A stretch of DNA of 64,000 nt from CAKZNE01 sp040222435 (lineage in GTDB: Bacteria; Bacteroidota; Bacteroidia; Flavobacteriales; Schleiferiaceae), in NCBI GenBank assembly GCA_965212245.1, contig OZ243107.1, forward strand, positions 1,302,001 through 1,366,000, written 5' to 3'. This document shows, in pieces, positions 52,209 to 60,736 of this stretch. The stretch's first letter is position 1. Each line of letters begins with the position of its first letter. A model generated the notes under the pieces. The model saw only the letters and a program-made list of their open reading frames with translations, was not told the DNA's origin and searched no databases. The translations under genes were made by a program, and so were the position numbers.

Positions 52209-52706
52209 ATGAGGGTTACTTTTTCAGGGAAGGTGCATAAAGCATCAAAGGCCGTATTCAAACGGGCAATCCGGCTGAAGAATGTAAACACCAACCCCAT
52301 GAAAGAAGAAATCAGGCTTACCAACCCGGCACAGATCCGTGCACTTGCGGACGAAGTTCGCTTTTTTGGCACCCGGCCGGAAAGGATAATCCCTGATTTC
52401 ATCATGCTTACGCTGGAAGAAAATGAAAGCTTATCCGAAAAGATTCGCAGGTGCTATGCCTTTTACCATTACTCCCAGAGAAAAGTCATCGGACTGATCA
52501 TTTTCTTTTTATATCTCACGTTTCTCCTGAGCAGATGGAGTCCCTTGCCCCAACCGGGGTGGGAAAGCGTGGTGCTTACCTGTACAGGTTGCGCTATGCT
52601 CAGCCTGGTCATTATCCGGCTATATGGTGTGCACCGTACCCGGATGGTCCTGAGATATATGGCTTTTAACCTGGAAAAAGGGAATTATCAAATACTGAAA
52701 TCCTAA
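52209..52706 (+). CDS. Hypothetical protein with two membrane helices
   Basis: A 165-residue protein with a charged N-terminal half (residues 1-90) and two hydrophobic helices (about 92-110 and 120-138). No family is recognised. The gene is divergent from the ECF sigma operon (189 bases apart) and precedes the 730-residue gene by 11 bases, so the two are likely cotranscribed. The N-terminus has no signal peptide; the helices suggest anchoring with a cytosolic domain. Confidence 0.7.
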   Translation: MRVTFSGKVHKASKAVFKRAIRLKNVNTNPMKEEIRLTNPAQIRALADEVRFFGTRPERIIPDFIMLTLEENESLSEKIRRCYAFYHYSQRKVIGLIIFFLYLTFLLSRWSPLPQPGWESVVLTCTGCAMLSLVIIRLYGVHRTRMVLRYMAFNLEKGNYQILKS

Positions 52707-52717
52707 ATATCAATATC

Positions 52718-54910
52718 ATGAAAAGCAGTAAAAACTCACGAGTTTCGGCTAAACTATCTTATGATGGTAAGCCTACAGAAAAAATGCAACTGGCCGCTTA
52801 TTTGTTTGACCGTAAGGGGCACTTGCAAGAGAAAGCTATCGTAAAGAACGACCAGCTTACCCTTAAATCTCATGCTAAAGCTATACGCAGTGGCCGCTTG
52901 CTGATAGCCCCGGTAATTCCCGAACAGGAAAAACACCAAAAAGAGGTAAACATCAGCAATCTGAAAGCCCGCCTGGCGTATGAGCCCACCATAAACTGGC
53001 AGGAAGATAAGCTGGAATTAAAACCCATCCCCGAATTTAACTGGGGTCATTGGCAGTTTTGTGTGTGCCGTGTCCGGGGCCGGGTGGTAAAACCTATACA
53101 GGTAGATGGTGAAAGCATTGATATGTCGGTTTGCCATGCCCGGGTGCATATATGTGAGGTAGACCGCCTCCGCTTTATATTGCCTGAGATCCCGGATCTT
53201 ACCATTATTGATATCCGCGATTATATTCTGGATTTTCCACCCAGACCTGTTCCATTATCCACACCTGTTCCTGATCCTTTACCCGGGCCTTTTCCCTTTT
53301 CACGCCCCCAGCCTGATCCGGCCCCGGAATTTCATAAAGGCCAAACGGTGTTAAAGCCACTGAGTAAAGAGGTGAAGGAAGCTTTTCGATTGGATTCTCC
53401 TAAACAAATACGGCAGGCTTTGCTGGAAAATTTCCGCATTCTGCATCCTTACATCTGCCTGGAACCGCTTTTCTGGCCTTATTTCTACTCTTGCCAGGAA
53501 TTGCTGGTGCTGGATACTGATGGCCAGGGTCGTTTTGACGGAACTGTTTTTTACAATTGCCTGGGTGATCACCCTGATCTTTATTTTTGGGTAGAGTACT
53601 GCATTGGTGGCGAATGGACTACCGTGTATCAGCCCCCTAAACCCTGTAATACCTATTGGAATTATGAATGTGGTTGTGAAGTTATTCTTCGCGTAAGCGA
53701 TCCACGGGTAGACGTATGTGGTGGCCTGGAAGTACCGGCCGGTAATAGCAGTGTGGAGATCATTAAGATAGGAGACCGTGGCTATGTATCACATATTGAA
53801 CAATCTTTTTGGAGCAATGCCGTATTGCAAGGGCAGCCCATCCGCAATTGCGGCCTTACCAATCTCAATTCCAACGGTGATAAGATCCGTCCCTTTGGAG
53901 GAACCCTGGGTTTCCGGATAAAGTTTGGTTCTGGTTTTCCAGGAGCCGAAGGTGCTACACATTACCGTTGGTCGTACCGCAAACTGGCTGATGGCAGTTT
54001 AAACGGTATGTCGTTGGAACCCTGGCGGGTGATTGATACCCCCGTGAGCATCAAATACTATGAAGAGGTAGGTGTAAACTTTCACAAAAAAGCCTATTCA
54101 CTGGGTCCCGACCCAGCTCATGGTGACACAGCTTTTAAAATACCTCCGCAATTTGCTTCGGATATGGATGTACCTAACCCCGACAACCGGGTGCGTACCT
54201 GGGCGCTGGAAGAATGGAACAGTGCTTTGCTAAACACTTTGTTTAGCGGTGTGGAAGAGATACAGCGCAGAGAAGATGCTGGCTTGTACGAATTTAAATT
54301 TGAGCTGGTGCGTTTTGTTGGTGGCAATCTGGCGGTGGTTGATCTGCCCCGCGAGAATTTCCAGATGCCTACGGAAGACCTAAGTCCGTACCAAACCGAA
54401 GACGCTCCGGATCATCATCTGATACTGGTGCCGGGTAACCGGGCTTCGGGTTTTACCCTGCGGGCACGTATTGACAACAACCGCTGCCAGGCCGATATTA
54501 AACCGGCTGTGGTAGATGGTAATACGGCTAATGAGTGTGGTTTTGGAGAATACAACAACCGTGCTACTGATCAGGTACAGCTATCATTCTTAGCCTACCA
54601 CGCCAATAACCTGGCCACCCTGAACTACCGGGTACGCAAGGGCACCCAGGTGAATGGGGCGGGTAATCCTGTATATATAGAAAGCACCGCTGGAATGGTG
54701 CATACCGATACCTCCCAGGCATATATCCGTGATGCCAATAGTGTGTTCCGCAAAAATGTGGCAGTGAGTGATTTGTTGGAAGCCTGCCCGCAGGAAGCTG
54801 CGTATGGAGAGTACCTGCGTGTGGATGCACTGGCTACCAACGGAAGTTCAACGGAACTGGGCTATGATGCTGCATCACTGGCTGGTTTTGCGGTAAAACA
54901 AAGTGAATAG
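52718..54910 (+). CDS. 730-residue protein of unknown family
   Basis: A 730-residue protein with no signal peptide and no membrane helix. Residues about 1-95 look like an Ig/transthyretin-like beta-sandwich; a Cys-containing block follows (residues about 108-160, HWQFCVCRVRGR, VCHARVHICEVDR), then a Pro-rich stretch (about 175-200), a second Cys-rich part (about 245-345) and a long beta-rich tail. No catalytic motif is recognised. It is the second gene of a pair divergent from the ECF sigma operon and near the CHAT gene, and may be a target or effector of that system. That is inference. Confidence 0.85.
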   Translation: MKSSKNSRVSAKLSYDGKPTEKMQLAAYLFDRKGHLQEKAIVKNDQLTLKSHAKAIRSGRLLIAPVIPEQEKHQKEVNISNLKARLAYEPTINWQEDKLELKPIPEFNWGHWQFCVCRVRGRVVKPIQVDGESIDMSVCHARVHICEVDRLRFILPEIPDLTIIDIRDYILDFPPRPVPLSTPVPDPLPGPFPFSRPQPDPAPEFHKGQTVLKPLSKEVKEAFRLDSPKQIRQALLENFRILHPYICLEPLFWPYFYSCQELLVLDTDGQGRFDGTVFYNCLGDHPDLYFWVEYCIGGEWTTVYQPPKPCNTYWNYECGCEVILRVSDPRVDVCGGLEVPAGNSSVEIIKIGDRGYVSHIEQSFWSNAVLQGQPIRNCGLTNLNSNGDKIRPFGGTLGFRIKFGSGFPGAEGATHYRWSYRKLADGSLNGMSLEPWRVIDTPVSIKYYEEVGVNFHKKAYSLGPDPAHGDTAFKIPPQFASDMDVPNPDNRVRTWALEEWNSALLNTLFSGVEEIQRREDAGLYEFKFELVRFVGGNLAVVDLPRENFQMPTEDLSPYQTEDAPDHHLILVPGNRASGFTLRARIDNNRCQADIKPAVVDGNTANECGFGEYNNRATDQVQLSFLAYHANNLATLNYRVRKGTQVNGAGNPVYIESTAGMVHTDTSQAYIRDANSVFRKNVAVSDLLEACPQEAAYGEYLRVDALATNGSSTELGYDAASLAGFAVKQSE

Positions 54911-54962
54911 GTAAGACCAGGCTCTCCGGTTTCTTGTTTAGCCCATTGGAAACCCGGGCCGG

Positions 54963-54990
54963 AAGCCTCCCGAAAGGGGGGCTTTTTTAA
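54963..54990 (+). terminator. Terminator of the 52209-54910 unit
   Basis: AAGCCTCCC and GGGGGGCTT pair (one T-G wobble) around GAAA, followed by a T-run, 53 bases after the 730-residue gene. Confidence 0.85.
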
Positions 54991-55017
54991 TGCATAAGCT
55001 TTTAGAAACATCAAAAA

Positions 55018-55047
55018 AACATCCCCCTGATTTATCAGAGGGATGTT
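55018..55047 (-). terminator. Hairpin, probable terminator of the minus-strand protease gene
   Basis: AACATCCC-CTGA and TCAG-GGGATGTT pair with one mismatch around a short loop. It lies 20 bases beyond the stop of the minus-strand M43 protease, preceded on the plus strand by an A-run that reads as T-run on the minus strand. Confidence 0.7.
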
Positions 55048-55066
55048 GAAATTGAAAAGGGCGGTA

Positions 55067-56770
55067 CTACCTTAAAACGGTAATCTTTTCAACTTGTGAG
55101 AGGTTGTCTCCTTGTATATATACGTGGTATACCCCGGAAGGAAGGTGGTGCCCTAGCTGGATCATCCTGGAATCTTCATGAAGCATACGGGTGGTATATA
55201 CCAGGTTTCCCGTCATACCCGTAATCCGGATTTCATAATCTCCGGTAACCGGCAGCTCAAGGGTAAATGAACCCTGGTTGGGATTGGGGTATATCTGTAC
55301 CGTGGAAATTCCTGATACGTTGACTTCTAAAGCTTTTCCGCGGTCACCGTTACTATAGTTAACAGCTGCGGCCAGTACATCGGTGGCCTGCAAGATTTGA
55401 GCATGCCAGGGAAAAGTACTTCCGTCAGGAGCCATCATCTGATCTACACTGCTGCAATCCGTAACTGGAGCTATAAAGGCCAGGAATACAGAGCCGGATT
55501 GGGCAAGAACTCCCGGAGATAAAAAGATAGATCGCTGCGCTTGTAAAGTAACGTCTGAACTGGGCTCCATGTGGTAATGGTTGCCGGCAAGAGGAGCATT
55601 AATAGTTTCTCCGGATACAATGTGATCTACCTCACCGGCATGTACATTACCCCATAACACCAAGGCATTACGGTTATACCAGGGTGTGCCACCTATACCA
55701 GGAAGGGGAAAACCCCCGGTGGCCATGTACAAAATGATATTGGAGTGCATCACCCCGGTCTGTCCCCAGGTGAATTCATTCCGGCATACACCAAACTCCA
55801 GGTATGACATATAATTACGTGTAGGAGGGGTCCAGGTATCACCCCAATTATCGGTGCCGGTGCCGGCATAATTACAGTTAGTGGTATTGTCCAGATCGAT
55901 CAATTCCCAACCCGGATCATTGGGAGCGGAGGTGCCGCCATCACGGTTAGGCGCAGCTTCTGTGTCGCACAAGGCATCTCCGTTAACCTCACATTTCCTT
56001 TTACCCAAAGTGCCGAAACAACCAAATCCCTGGGTTTTGGAGCGGCTTACGGATTCCTGGTAACAGTTTCCGGCTGAGCCGTTCCAGGTACCACTACCCC
56101 GGTTGTTCTCATGTGTATGCAACAGGCCCAGAGCATGACCAATTTCATGGACTGTAACTCCTATGGAAGCCTGGGTAAAACCCCACCGAAAAGCGGTTGT
56201 GAAGCGGAAGTTATTGGGCTTCCAGGGGAAAACGGCCTTACCGCCAAACTCTACAGCATCCGATATCAGGTGCCAGTTCAGGGCCTGTGGCTCATGATGC
56301 CATGTCATGAGGTCATTGAACTCGGAATCATTGTTTATAGTGTTCAGATATGTTGAGTTAACGTGTTCAATGCTACATTTCATGTAGAACCGGATACCTG
56401 TGTTGCTATTGGCAAAGCGCTGGTTTACACTCTCAAAGAGAATTTCGGCCTGCTGGTGGGTAAGGGCTGCATTGCTACCGTTATCATCGTGGTATACCCA
56501 TATTTTTACAGGAATGTTAAATATGGCGTTTCCGGATGCAAAACCGATGGATGTTTTACCATGCCCGCTATCCTGACCCCAGCCTGGGATGGTGAATTGC
56601 AGTACACTGTCCAGCAGTGCATTGTTCCCCATATGAAGCAGGTGGGTCGTGTCGGCTGGATCAAAATATGTAGGGCAGCCTATTTCTTCGTCCCCCGGAC
56701 TATCCTGGGCCCGCGTGAGAATACCCGAGAGCAGGAACAGGGCGAGTACTATGTGTTTTGTTCTCATCAT
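55067..56770 (-). CDS. Secreted M43-like zinc metalloprotease with T9SS sorting domain
   Basis: A 567-residue protein with a signal peptide (ILTRAQ). The active-site helix is HEIGHALGLLH (H208, E209, H212, G215, H218), a full HExxHxxGxxH, with YMSY as the likely Met-turn. Cysteine pairs flank the site (CEVNGDALCDTEAAPN). The C-terminus carries a type A T9SS sorting domain (QIYPNPNQGSFTLEL). It differs from the protease at 44415 by lacking MAM repeats and having the intact glycine. It should be a surface or secreted endopeptidase; substrate unknown. Confidence 0.93.
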   Translation of the reverse strand: MMRTKHIVLALFLLSGILTRAQDSPGDEEIGCPTYFDPADTTHLLHMGNNALLDSVLQFTIPGWGQDSGHGKTSIGFASGNAIFNIPVKIWVYHDDNGSNAALTHQQAEILFESVNQRFANSNTGIRFYMKCSIEHVNSTYLNTINNDSEFNDLMTWHHEPQALNWHLISDAVEFGGKAVFPWKPNNFRFTTAFRWGFTQASIGVTVHEIGHALGLLHTHENNRGSGTWNGSAGNCYQESVSRSKTQGFGCFGTLGKRKCEVNGDALCDTEAAPNRDGGTSAPNDPGWELIDLDNTTNCNYAGTGTDNWGDTWTPPTRNYMSYLEFGVCRNEFTWGQTGVMHSNIILYMATGGFPLPGIGGTPWYNRNALVLWGNVHAGEVDHIVSGETINAPLAGNHYHMEPSSDVTLQAQRSIFLSPGVLAQSGSVFLAFIAPVTDCSSVDQMMAPDGSTFPWHAQILQATDVLAAAVNYSNGDRGKALEVNVSGISTVQIYPNPNQGSFTLELPVTGDYEIRITGMTGNLVYTTRMLHEDSRMIQLGHHLPSGVYHVYIQGDNLSQVEKITVLR

Positions 56771-56803
56771 TTACATTTTTCATTAGTAGTAAAAGCAGAA
56801 GGG

Positions 56804-57958
56804 TTATTCCTCCAGTTTGATTTTCAGAGCGTCAATCTCCTTTTGCTGCTGAATAATGTAAAGCGTGAGTTCTTCTATTTTTTGTAGGAGCCGTGCGTCC
56901 ATTTCGGCAAGGTTAATGCCTTCATCCACTACCTGCTGAGCTGATGGTATTTCTGGGAGGTGATGATGTTCTTCCACAAAACTTTCTATTTCAGCCAAGG
57001 GTCTTAAGTGGTAATCCTCATCAAACACAAAATCGGACCAATCACCGGTTCCGGCTATGGCTACTTTTACCTTTTCTGTAAGGATACCGGTTTGCACATA
57101 GAGTTTATAGTCGCCTGGTGAAACACCGGGAATCTGACCAATGATTACCTGGCCGTCTTTTTGCATGACCATAAGTCTTTCCACCCAGTTGCTTTGATTA
57201 TCGCTTAACCAAAAAGCAAAGGCACTCTCAGCTCCGTTATTCACAGGTGAGGCAATGAAGTCTACACCCCCGGGGTTATTACCGGTATTGTTACCGCCAT
57301 TTAGAAGGATTCCACCACCGTTGGCCCAGTTGCTGTTGGCGTAAATGGCCAAACCATGATCATTGGATTTGGTCATGATGTGGCGATACCATCCCGAATT
57401 GGGAGAGAAACTGATATCACCATCAATATTAAGGCGTTGGGCAGATGGACCGGTGCCTATCCCTATATTTCCAAATACAGTATGGTTTCCATTCATAGTG
57501 GTATTACCATCTACCAGTAGCCCTGCACCGCAATGAGTATAGCCGGCTACATCAAGCGGATATTGCGGTGTAGCTGTATTTATACCGATACGACCACCCG
57601 GAAAATTACTTTCTACCATAAAGATGGTGCTGTTGAGGGTAACCGGGGTGGAGGTAGAGGAAAACGGGTAGGTGTCATAAATGGCCTGCTGACTGATCTC
57701 AAACAATTTATAGTTGGCATTGGCGGGAGACATGTTCACCATGTTGGTGTAAAAAGTCTCACTGATCTTAAGGGCCGGGCTGGTATTGGTAGAGGGGTGA
57801 GCGGCCACATGATCGATCTCCAGATCGTAGGAAGGACTGGAGGTGCCAATTCCCACATTGCCCGAAGTGGGAAAGGTGTTTTGGGCGTGCCCACCATGAG
57901 AAGCAACCAAAATGATGGCTGTAAAGACAAATGAAATGGGGAAAACTTTCTTTTTCAT
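56804..57958 (-). CDS. Tail-fibre-like secreted repeat protein with C-terminal coiled coil
   Basis: From the ATG at 57958 the protein is 384 residues with a signal peptide (GGHAQ). It holds short repeats of the form NVGIGTSSPSYDLEID, RIGINTATPQYPLDV and NIGIGTGPSAQRLNIDG, the 'GIGT' repeats seen in phage-tail-fibre-like proteins of Bacteroidota. The C-terminus has the S74-related motif seen in that family (LRPLAEIESFVEEHHHLPEIP) and a final coiled coil. It is not a phage gene by context, since it follows a secreted protease. Likely an adhesin or surface structural protein. Confidence 0.8.
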   Translation of the reverse strand: MKKKVFPISFVFTAIILVASHGGHAQNTFPTSGNVGIGTSSPSYDLEIDHVAAHPSTNTSPALKISETFYTNMVNMSPANANYKLFEISQQAIYDTYPFSSTSTPVTLNSTIFMVESNFPGGRIGINTATPQYPLDVAGYTHCGAGLLVDGNTTMNGNHTVFGNIGIGTGPSAQRLNIDGDISFSPNSGWYRHIMTKSNDHGLAIYANSNWANGGGILLNGGNNTGNNPGGVDFIASPVNNGAESAFAFWLSDNQSNWVERLMVMQKDGQVIIGQIPGVSPGDYKLYVQTGILTEKVKVAIAGTGDWSDFVFDEDYHLRPLAEIESFVEEHHHLPEIPSAQQVVDEGINLAEMDARLLQKIEELTLYIIQQQKEIDALKIKLEE

Positions 57959-58201
57959 AAGAATAGAATTGAGGTTAGAAATAACAGGAAAATACTTAGC
58001 CAATCTACCTGTTCATTATTTTGCTTACAATCAGCACTTTGTATTTGTATATTTTTTCAAAGTAAGTGTGGCTAAAATCGCAGAAGTGTTTAGTGAATCT
58101 TACCTGAGGGCAGAAGCACGAGTTGGTCAGATAGTTTTTTTTAGAGAGGAGCTCTGTCTGGTTCACTTTTTTCTTTCCCGCGCATTGCGCAACTTAGCCG
58201 C

Positions 58202-59572
58202 ATGGAAATGACCTGGCTCAACGGCTTTACACCCAATCGCTTTGGGATGGATAAGGCTACTGAAAACGTACGCTCCGAATATGAACGGGATTACGATCGC
58301 ATTATATTTTCATCTGCCTTTCGGAGGTTGCAGAACAAAACCCAGGTATTTCCGCTGCCGGAACACGTTTTTGTGCACAACCGGCTTACCCACTCTTTAG
58401 AAGTGGTAAGCGTGGGCCGCTCGCTCGGGCAAATGGTGGGCGATGCCCTTGCTGAGTATCCCGATATTAAAGCGAATGAAGCAGCGCATGACTTTTACCG
58501 CAACCAACTGAAAAATGTTATTTCTACGGCTTGCCTGGCGCATGATCTGGGTAATCCTGCTTTTGGGCACAGTGGGGAGGAGGCTATTTCACAGCATTTC
58601 CGTGACAGAGCCGATGATAAAGCTTTTTGTAGTCTATTCACCCAGGCTGAGTGGGAAGACCTTACCCATTTTGAAGGTAATGCCAATGCCCTTCGAATTC
58701 TTACCCGGCAGTTTAACGGCCGGTTAAAAGGTGGCTATCGGCTTACCTATCCCACACTGGCCAGCATTCTGAAATACCCCTGTGAATCTACCGGGCGTAT
58801 TAAAAAGGGACCTAAGCACCGTTCCAAATATGGCTTTTTTCAGTCCGATAGAGAAACCTTTCTGGATATTGCCGACACTCTTCATCTGAAGAGGGAGAGT
58901 GATGAACCACTGGCCTATTTCCGTCACCCCTTTGTGTACCTGGTGGAGGCCGCAGATGATATTTGCTACAGCATTATTGATTATGAGGATGCACACCGCC
59001 TGGGTATCCTTAGCTTTGAAGAGGTAACCGGATCTTTTAAGAACCTCCTGGAAAAAAACCCGCAAGAGAATATGGAACGGGTATTATCCAATTTAGATAA
59101 TTTAAAAAATGATTCCAATGAGGCGGTAGCCTACCTGCGGGCCAAGGCCATTAACTTCTTAGTAACTGAATGCGCACAGGTATTCATTGATCAACAGGAA
59201 GCTATTTTAAAAGGAACTTTTTCAGGAGCCCTGGTAGATCATTGTAAATCAGTACAGGAACCCTTAAAGCATATTGAAGAAGTTTCTGTGGCCCGGATCT
59301 ATAATCACACCAGTGTGGTGAAAATTGAGTTGGCCGGGTTCAAGATCATGAGTGGTCTTATTAAAGACCTGGTAGAAGCTGCCCTGGCTGAGGAAAGAGA
59401 AAAAAGGCATAAAAAATTACTGAACCTGATGCCGGTACAATACCGTTTTCAGGAAGAAGACAGTGCCTATGAGAAGATCATGTGTATACTGGATTATGTT
59501 TCTGGAATGACGGATAACTATGCTTTGGAACTGTACCGTAACCTGCGGGGTATCTCCGTTCCGGAGATCTAG
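58202..59572 (+). CDS. dgt: Deoxyguanosinetriphosphate triphosphohydrolase (dGTPase, HD domain)
   Basis: A 456-residue HD-superfamily enzyme. The metal ligands are H64 (NRLTHSLEV), H114-D115 (CLAHDLGNPAFGH) and a later Asp (VEAADDICYSIIDYEDA). It cleaves dGTP or other dNTPs to the nucleoside and tripolyphosphate, thus controlling the dNTP pool. The order and length fit the bacterial dGTPase family. The stop overlaps the convergent DoxX stop by four bases. Confidence 0.95.
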   Translation: MEMTWLNGFTPNRFGMDKATENVRSEYERDYDRIIFSSAFRRLQNKTQVFPLPEHVFVHNRLTHSLEVVSVGRSLGQMVGDALAEYPDIKANEAAHDFYRNQLKNVISTACLAHDLGNPAFGHSGEEAISQHFRDRADDKAFCSLFTQAEWEDLTHFEGNANALRILTRQFNGRLKGGYRLTYPTLASILKYPCESTGRIKKGPKHRSKYGFFQSDRETFLDIADTLHLKRESDEPLAYFRHPFVYLVEAADDICYSIIDYEDAHRLGILSFEEVTGSFKNLLEKNPQENMERVLSNLDNLKNDSNEAVAYLRAKAINFLVTECAQVFIDQQEAILKGTFSGALVDHCKSVQEPLKHIEEVSVARIYNHTSVVKIELAGFKIMSGLIKDLVEAALAEEREKRHKKLLNLMPVQYRFQEEDSAYEKIMCILDYVSGMTDNYALELYRNLRGISVPEI

Positions 59573-59940
59573 AGGGTGTTGCGTTGAAGGTATAAGATTG
59601 ACACACTGCAAAACGCCACGATCAGGGCCATTGTAAAAAGAAGTCCTCCATCATTTTGCACTTCAATACCCAGCTTTGTGAGGTGAAAGAAAATGGCACC
59701 AGCCATCACAGTAAGGGCCAGAAATGCACCGGCCTGGGCTGTTCTCGTAATGAGTAATAAAACACTGGCAATAAGTTCTGCAATGCCACTACCTATACGT
59801 CCCCAGGGCTCCATACCCACGGTAGTGAATATATACACGCTTTCGGGTTGAGCCGTAAATTTAAAGTAGAGGGTTTGTAAAAGTATAATGGCCGCTACCA
59901 GTCGAATAATCCATAAAAGAATGCAGGTGGTTAAGGTCAT
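59569..59940 (-). CDS. DoxX family membrane protein
   Basis: A 123-residue protein with four membrane helices and the conserved RLVAAIILLQTLYFKFT start typical of DoxX. Family members are linked to oxidative or thiol stress and to quinone-related redox steps, but the biochemical role is unsettled. The gene shares its stop (CTAG) with the convergent dGTPase gene. It is located just downstream of the bat operon on the same strand, 53 bases away. Confidence 0.88.
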   Translation of the reverse strand: MTLTTCILLWIIRLVAAIILLQTLYFKFTAQPESVYIFTTVGMEPWGRIGSGIAELIASVLLLITRTAQAGAFLALTVMAGAIFFHLTKLGIEVQNDGGLLFTMALIVAFCSVSILYLQRNTL

Positions 59941-59992
59941 GCTATATTTTTAACCAAAGTTAAAAGCATGGCTTTCCGTAAAATGTCAGTTC

Positions 59993-60736
59993 TCAGACCT
60001 CGGTTATATCAGCAGCTTCTATCCACCCTACTTTTCCATCAGGTAGCTTTATCTTTTTCCAGCCTTCCAGGTAATCGGTAACCAGTGCCCTGGTGCCTTC
60101 GTGCAGTATAAAAGCATCTTCGGCTGTAGGGCTGGGAGCCGTTTTCACATAACTGCTGGGCACCATAACAATGGCTGGTTTATGACTTCTTTCATAAGAA
60201 GAATGGGCAAAAGCCAGGGTTAAAGAAAAGATACCCAATAACATGCTCAAAACACCGATTATAAAACCGGGTCTGCGGGCTACAGTAAAAAGGTATAAGG
60301 CTAACCCTATAGCCATCAAACAAAAGAAAATTAGGGCGATCCAGGCCCAGCCATCTGGTGAAAACAACTGTAATATGCCCAGGTAGGCACTGCGTACCAG
60401 AGGTTTGGGCATGGCTTCAAATCGATCTATAACACCCTGGTTGGCGATTTCCAGATTTTGCCGGATGTCATCATCATAAGGCGCCAGGTTAGCGGCTCTT
60501 TCATAATTGAGGATAGCCGGAGCGGTTTGGCCGAGTTTAAAATACGCGTTGCCCAGATTGTAATAGAGTGCGGCACTTTCATAACCTTGTTTATGAATAC
60601 CCTGATAGATTTCCAGGGCTTCATTGTATTGTTCGGCTTTGTAAGCTGCATTAGCCTTTTCAAAATCAGCTACCGGCACTTGTGCGTGGAGCACCATTCC
60701 AAGCAAAAAGGCAGCGAGTGTAACTAACTTTCTCAT
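59993..60736 (-). CDS. batE: BatE: TPR and SH3-domain protein
   Basis: A 247-residue protein with a signal peptide (MVLHAQ), TPR repeats (KANAAYKAEQYNEALEIYQG, then SAALYYNLGNAYFKLGQ) at about residues 20-110, two membrane helices (about 133-152 and 158-178) and a C-terminal SH3-like domain (about 187-247). The layout is BatE of the Bacteroides aerotolerance operon. Its start overlaps the batD stop by four bases (60733-60736). The proteins are thought to form a membrane complex supporting oxygen tolerance. Confidence 0.88.
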   Translation of the reverse strand: MRKLVTLAAFLLGMVLHAQVPVADFEKANAAYKAEQYNEALEIYQGIHKQGYESAALYYNLGNAYFKLGQTAPAILNYERAANLAPYDDDIRQNLEIANQGVIDRFEAMPKPLVRSAYLGILQLFSPDGWAWIALIFFCLMAIGLALYLFTVARRPGFIIGVLSMLLGIFSLTLAFAHSSYERSHKPAIVMVPSSYVKTAPSPTAEDAFILHEGTRALVTDYLEGWKKIKLPDGKVGWIEAADITEV

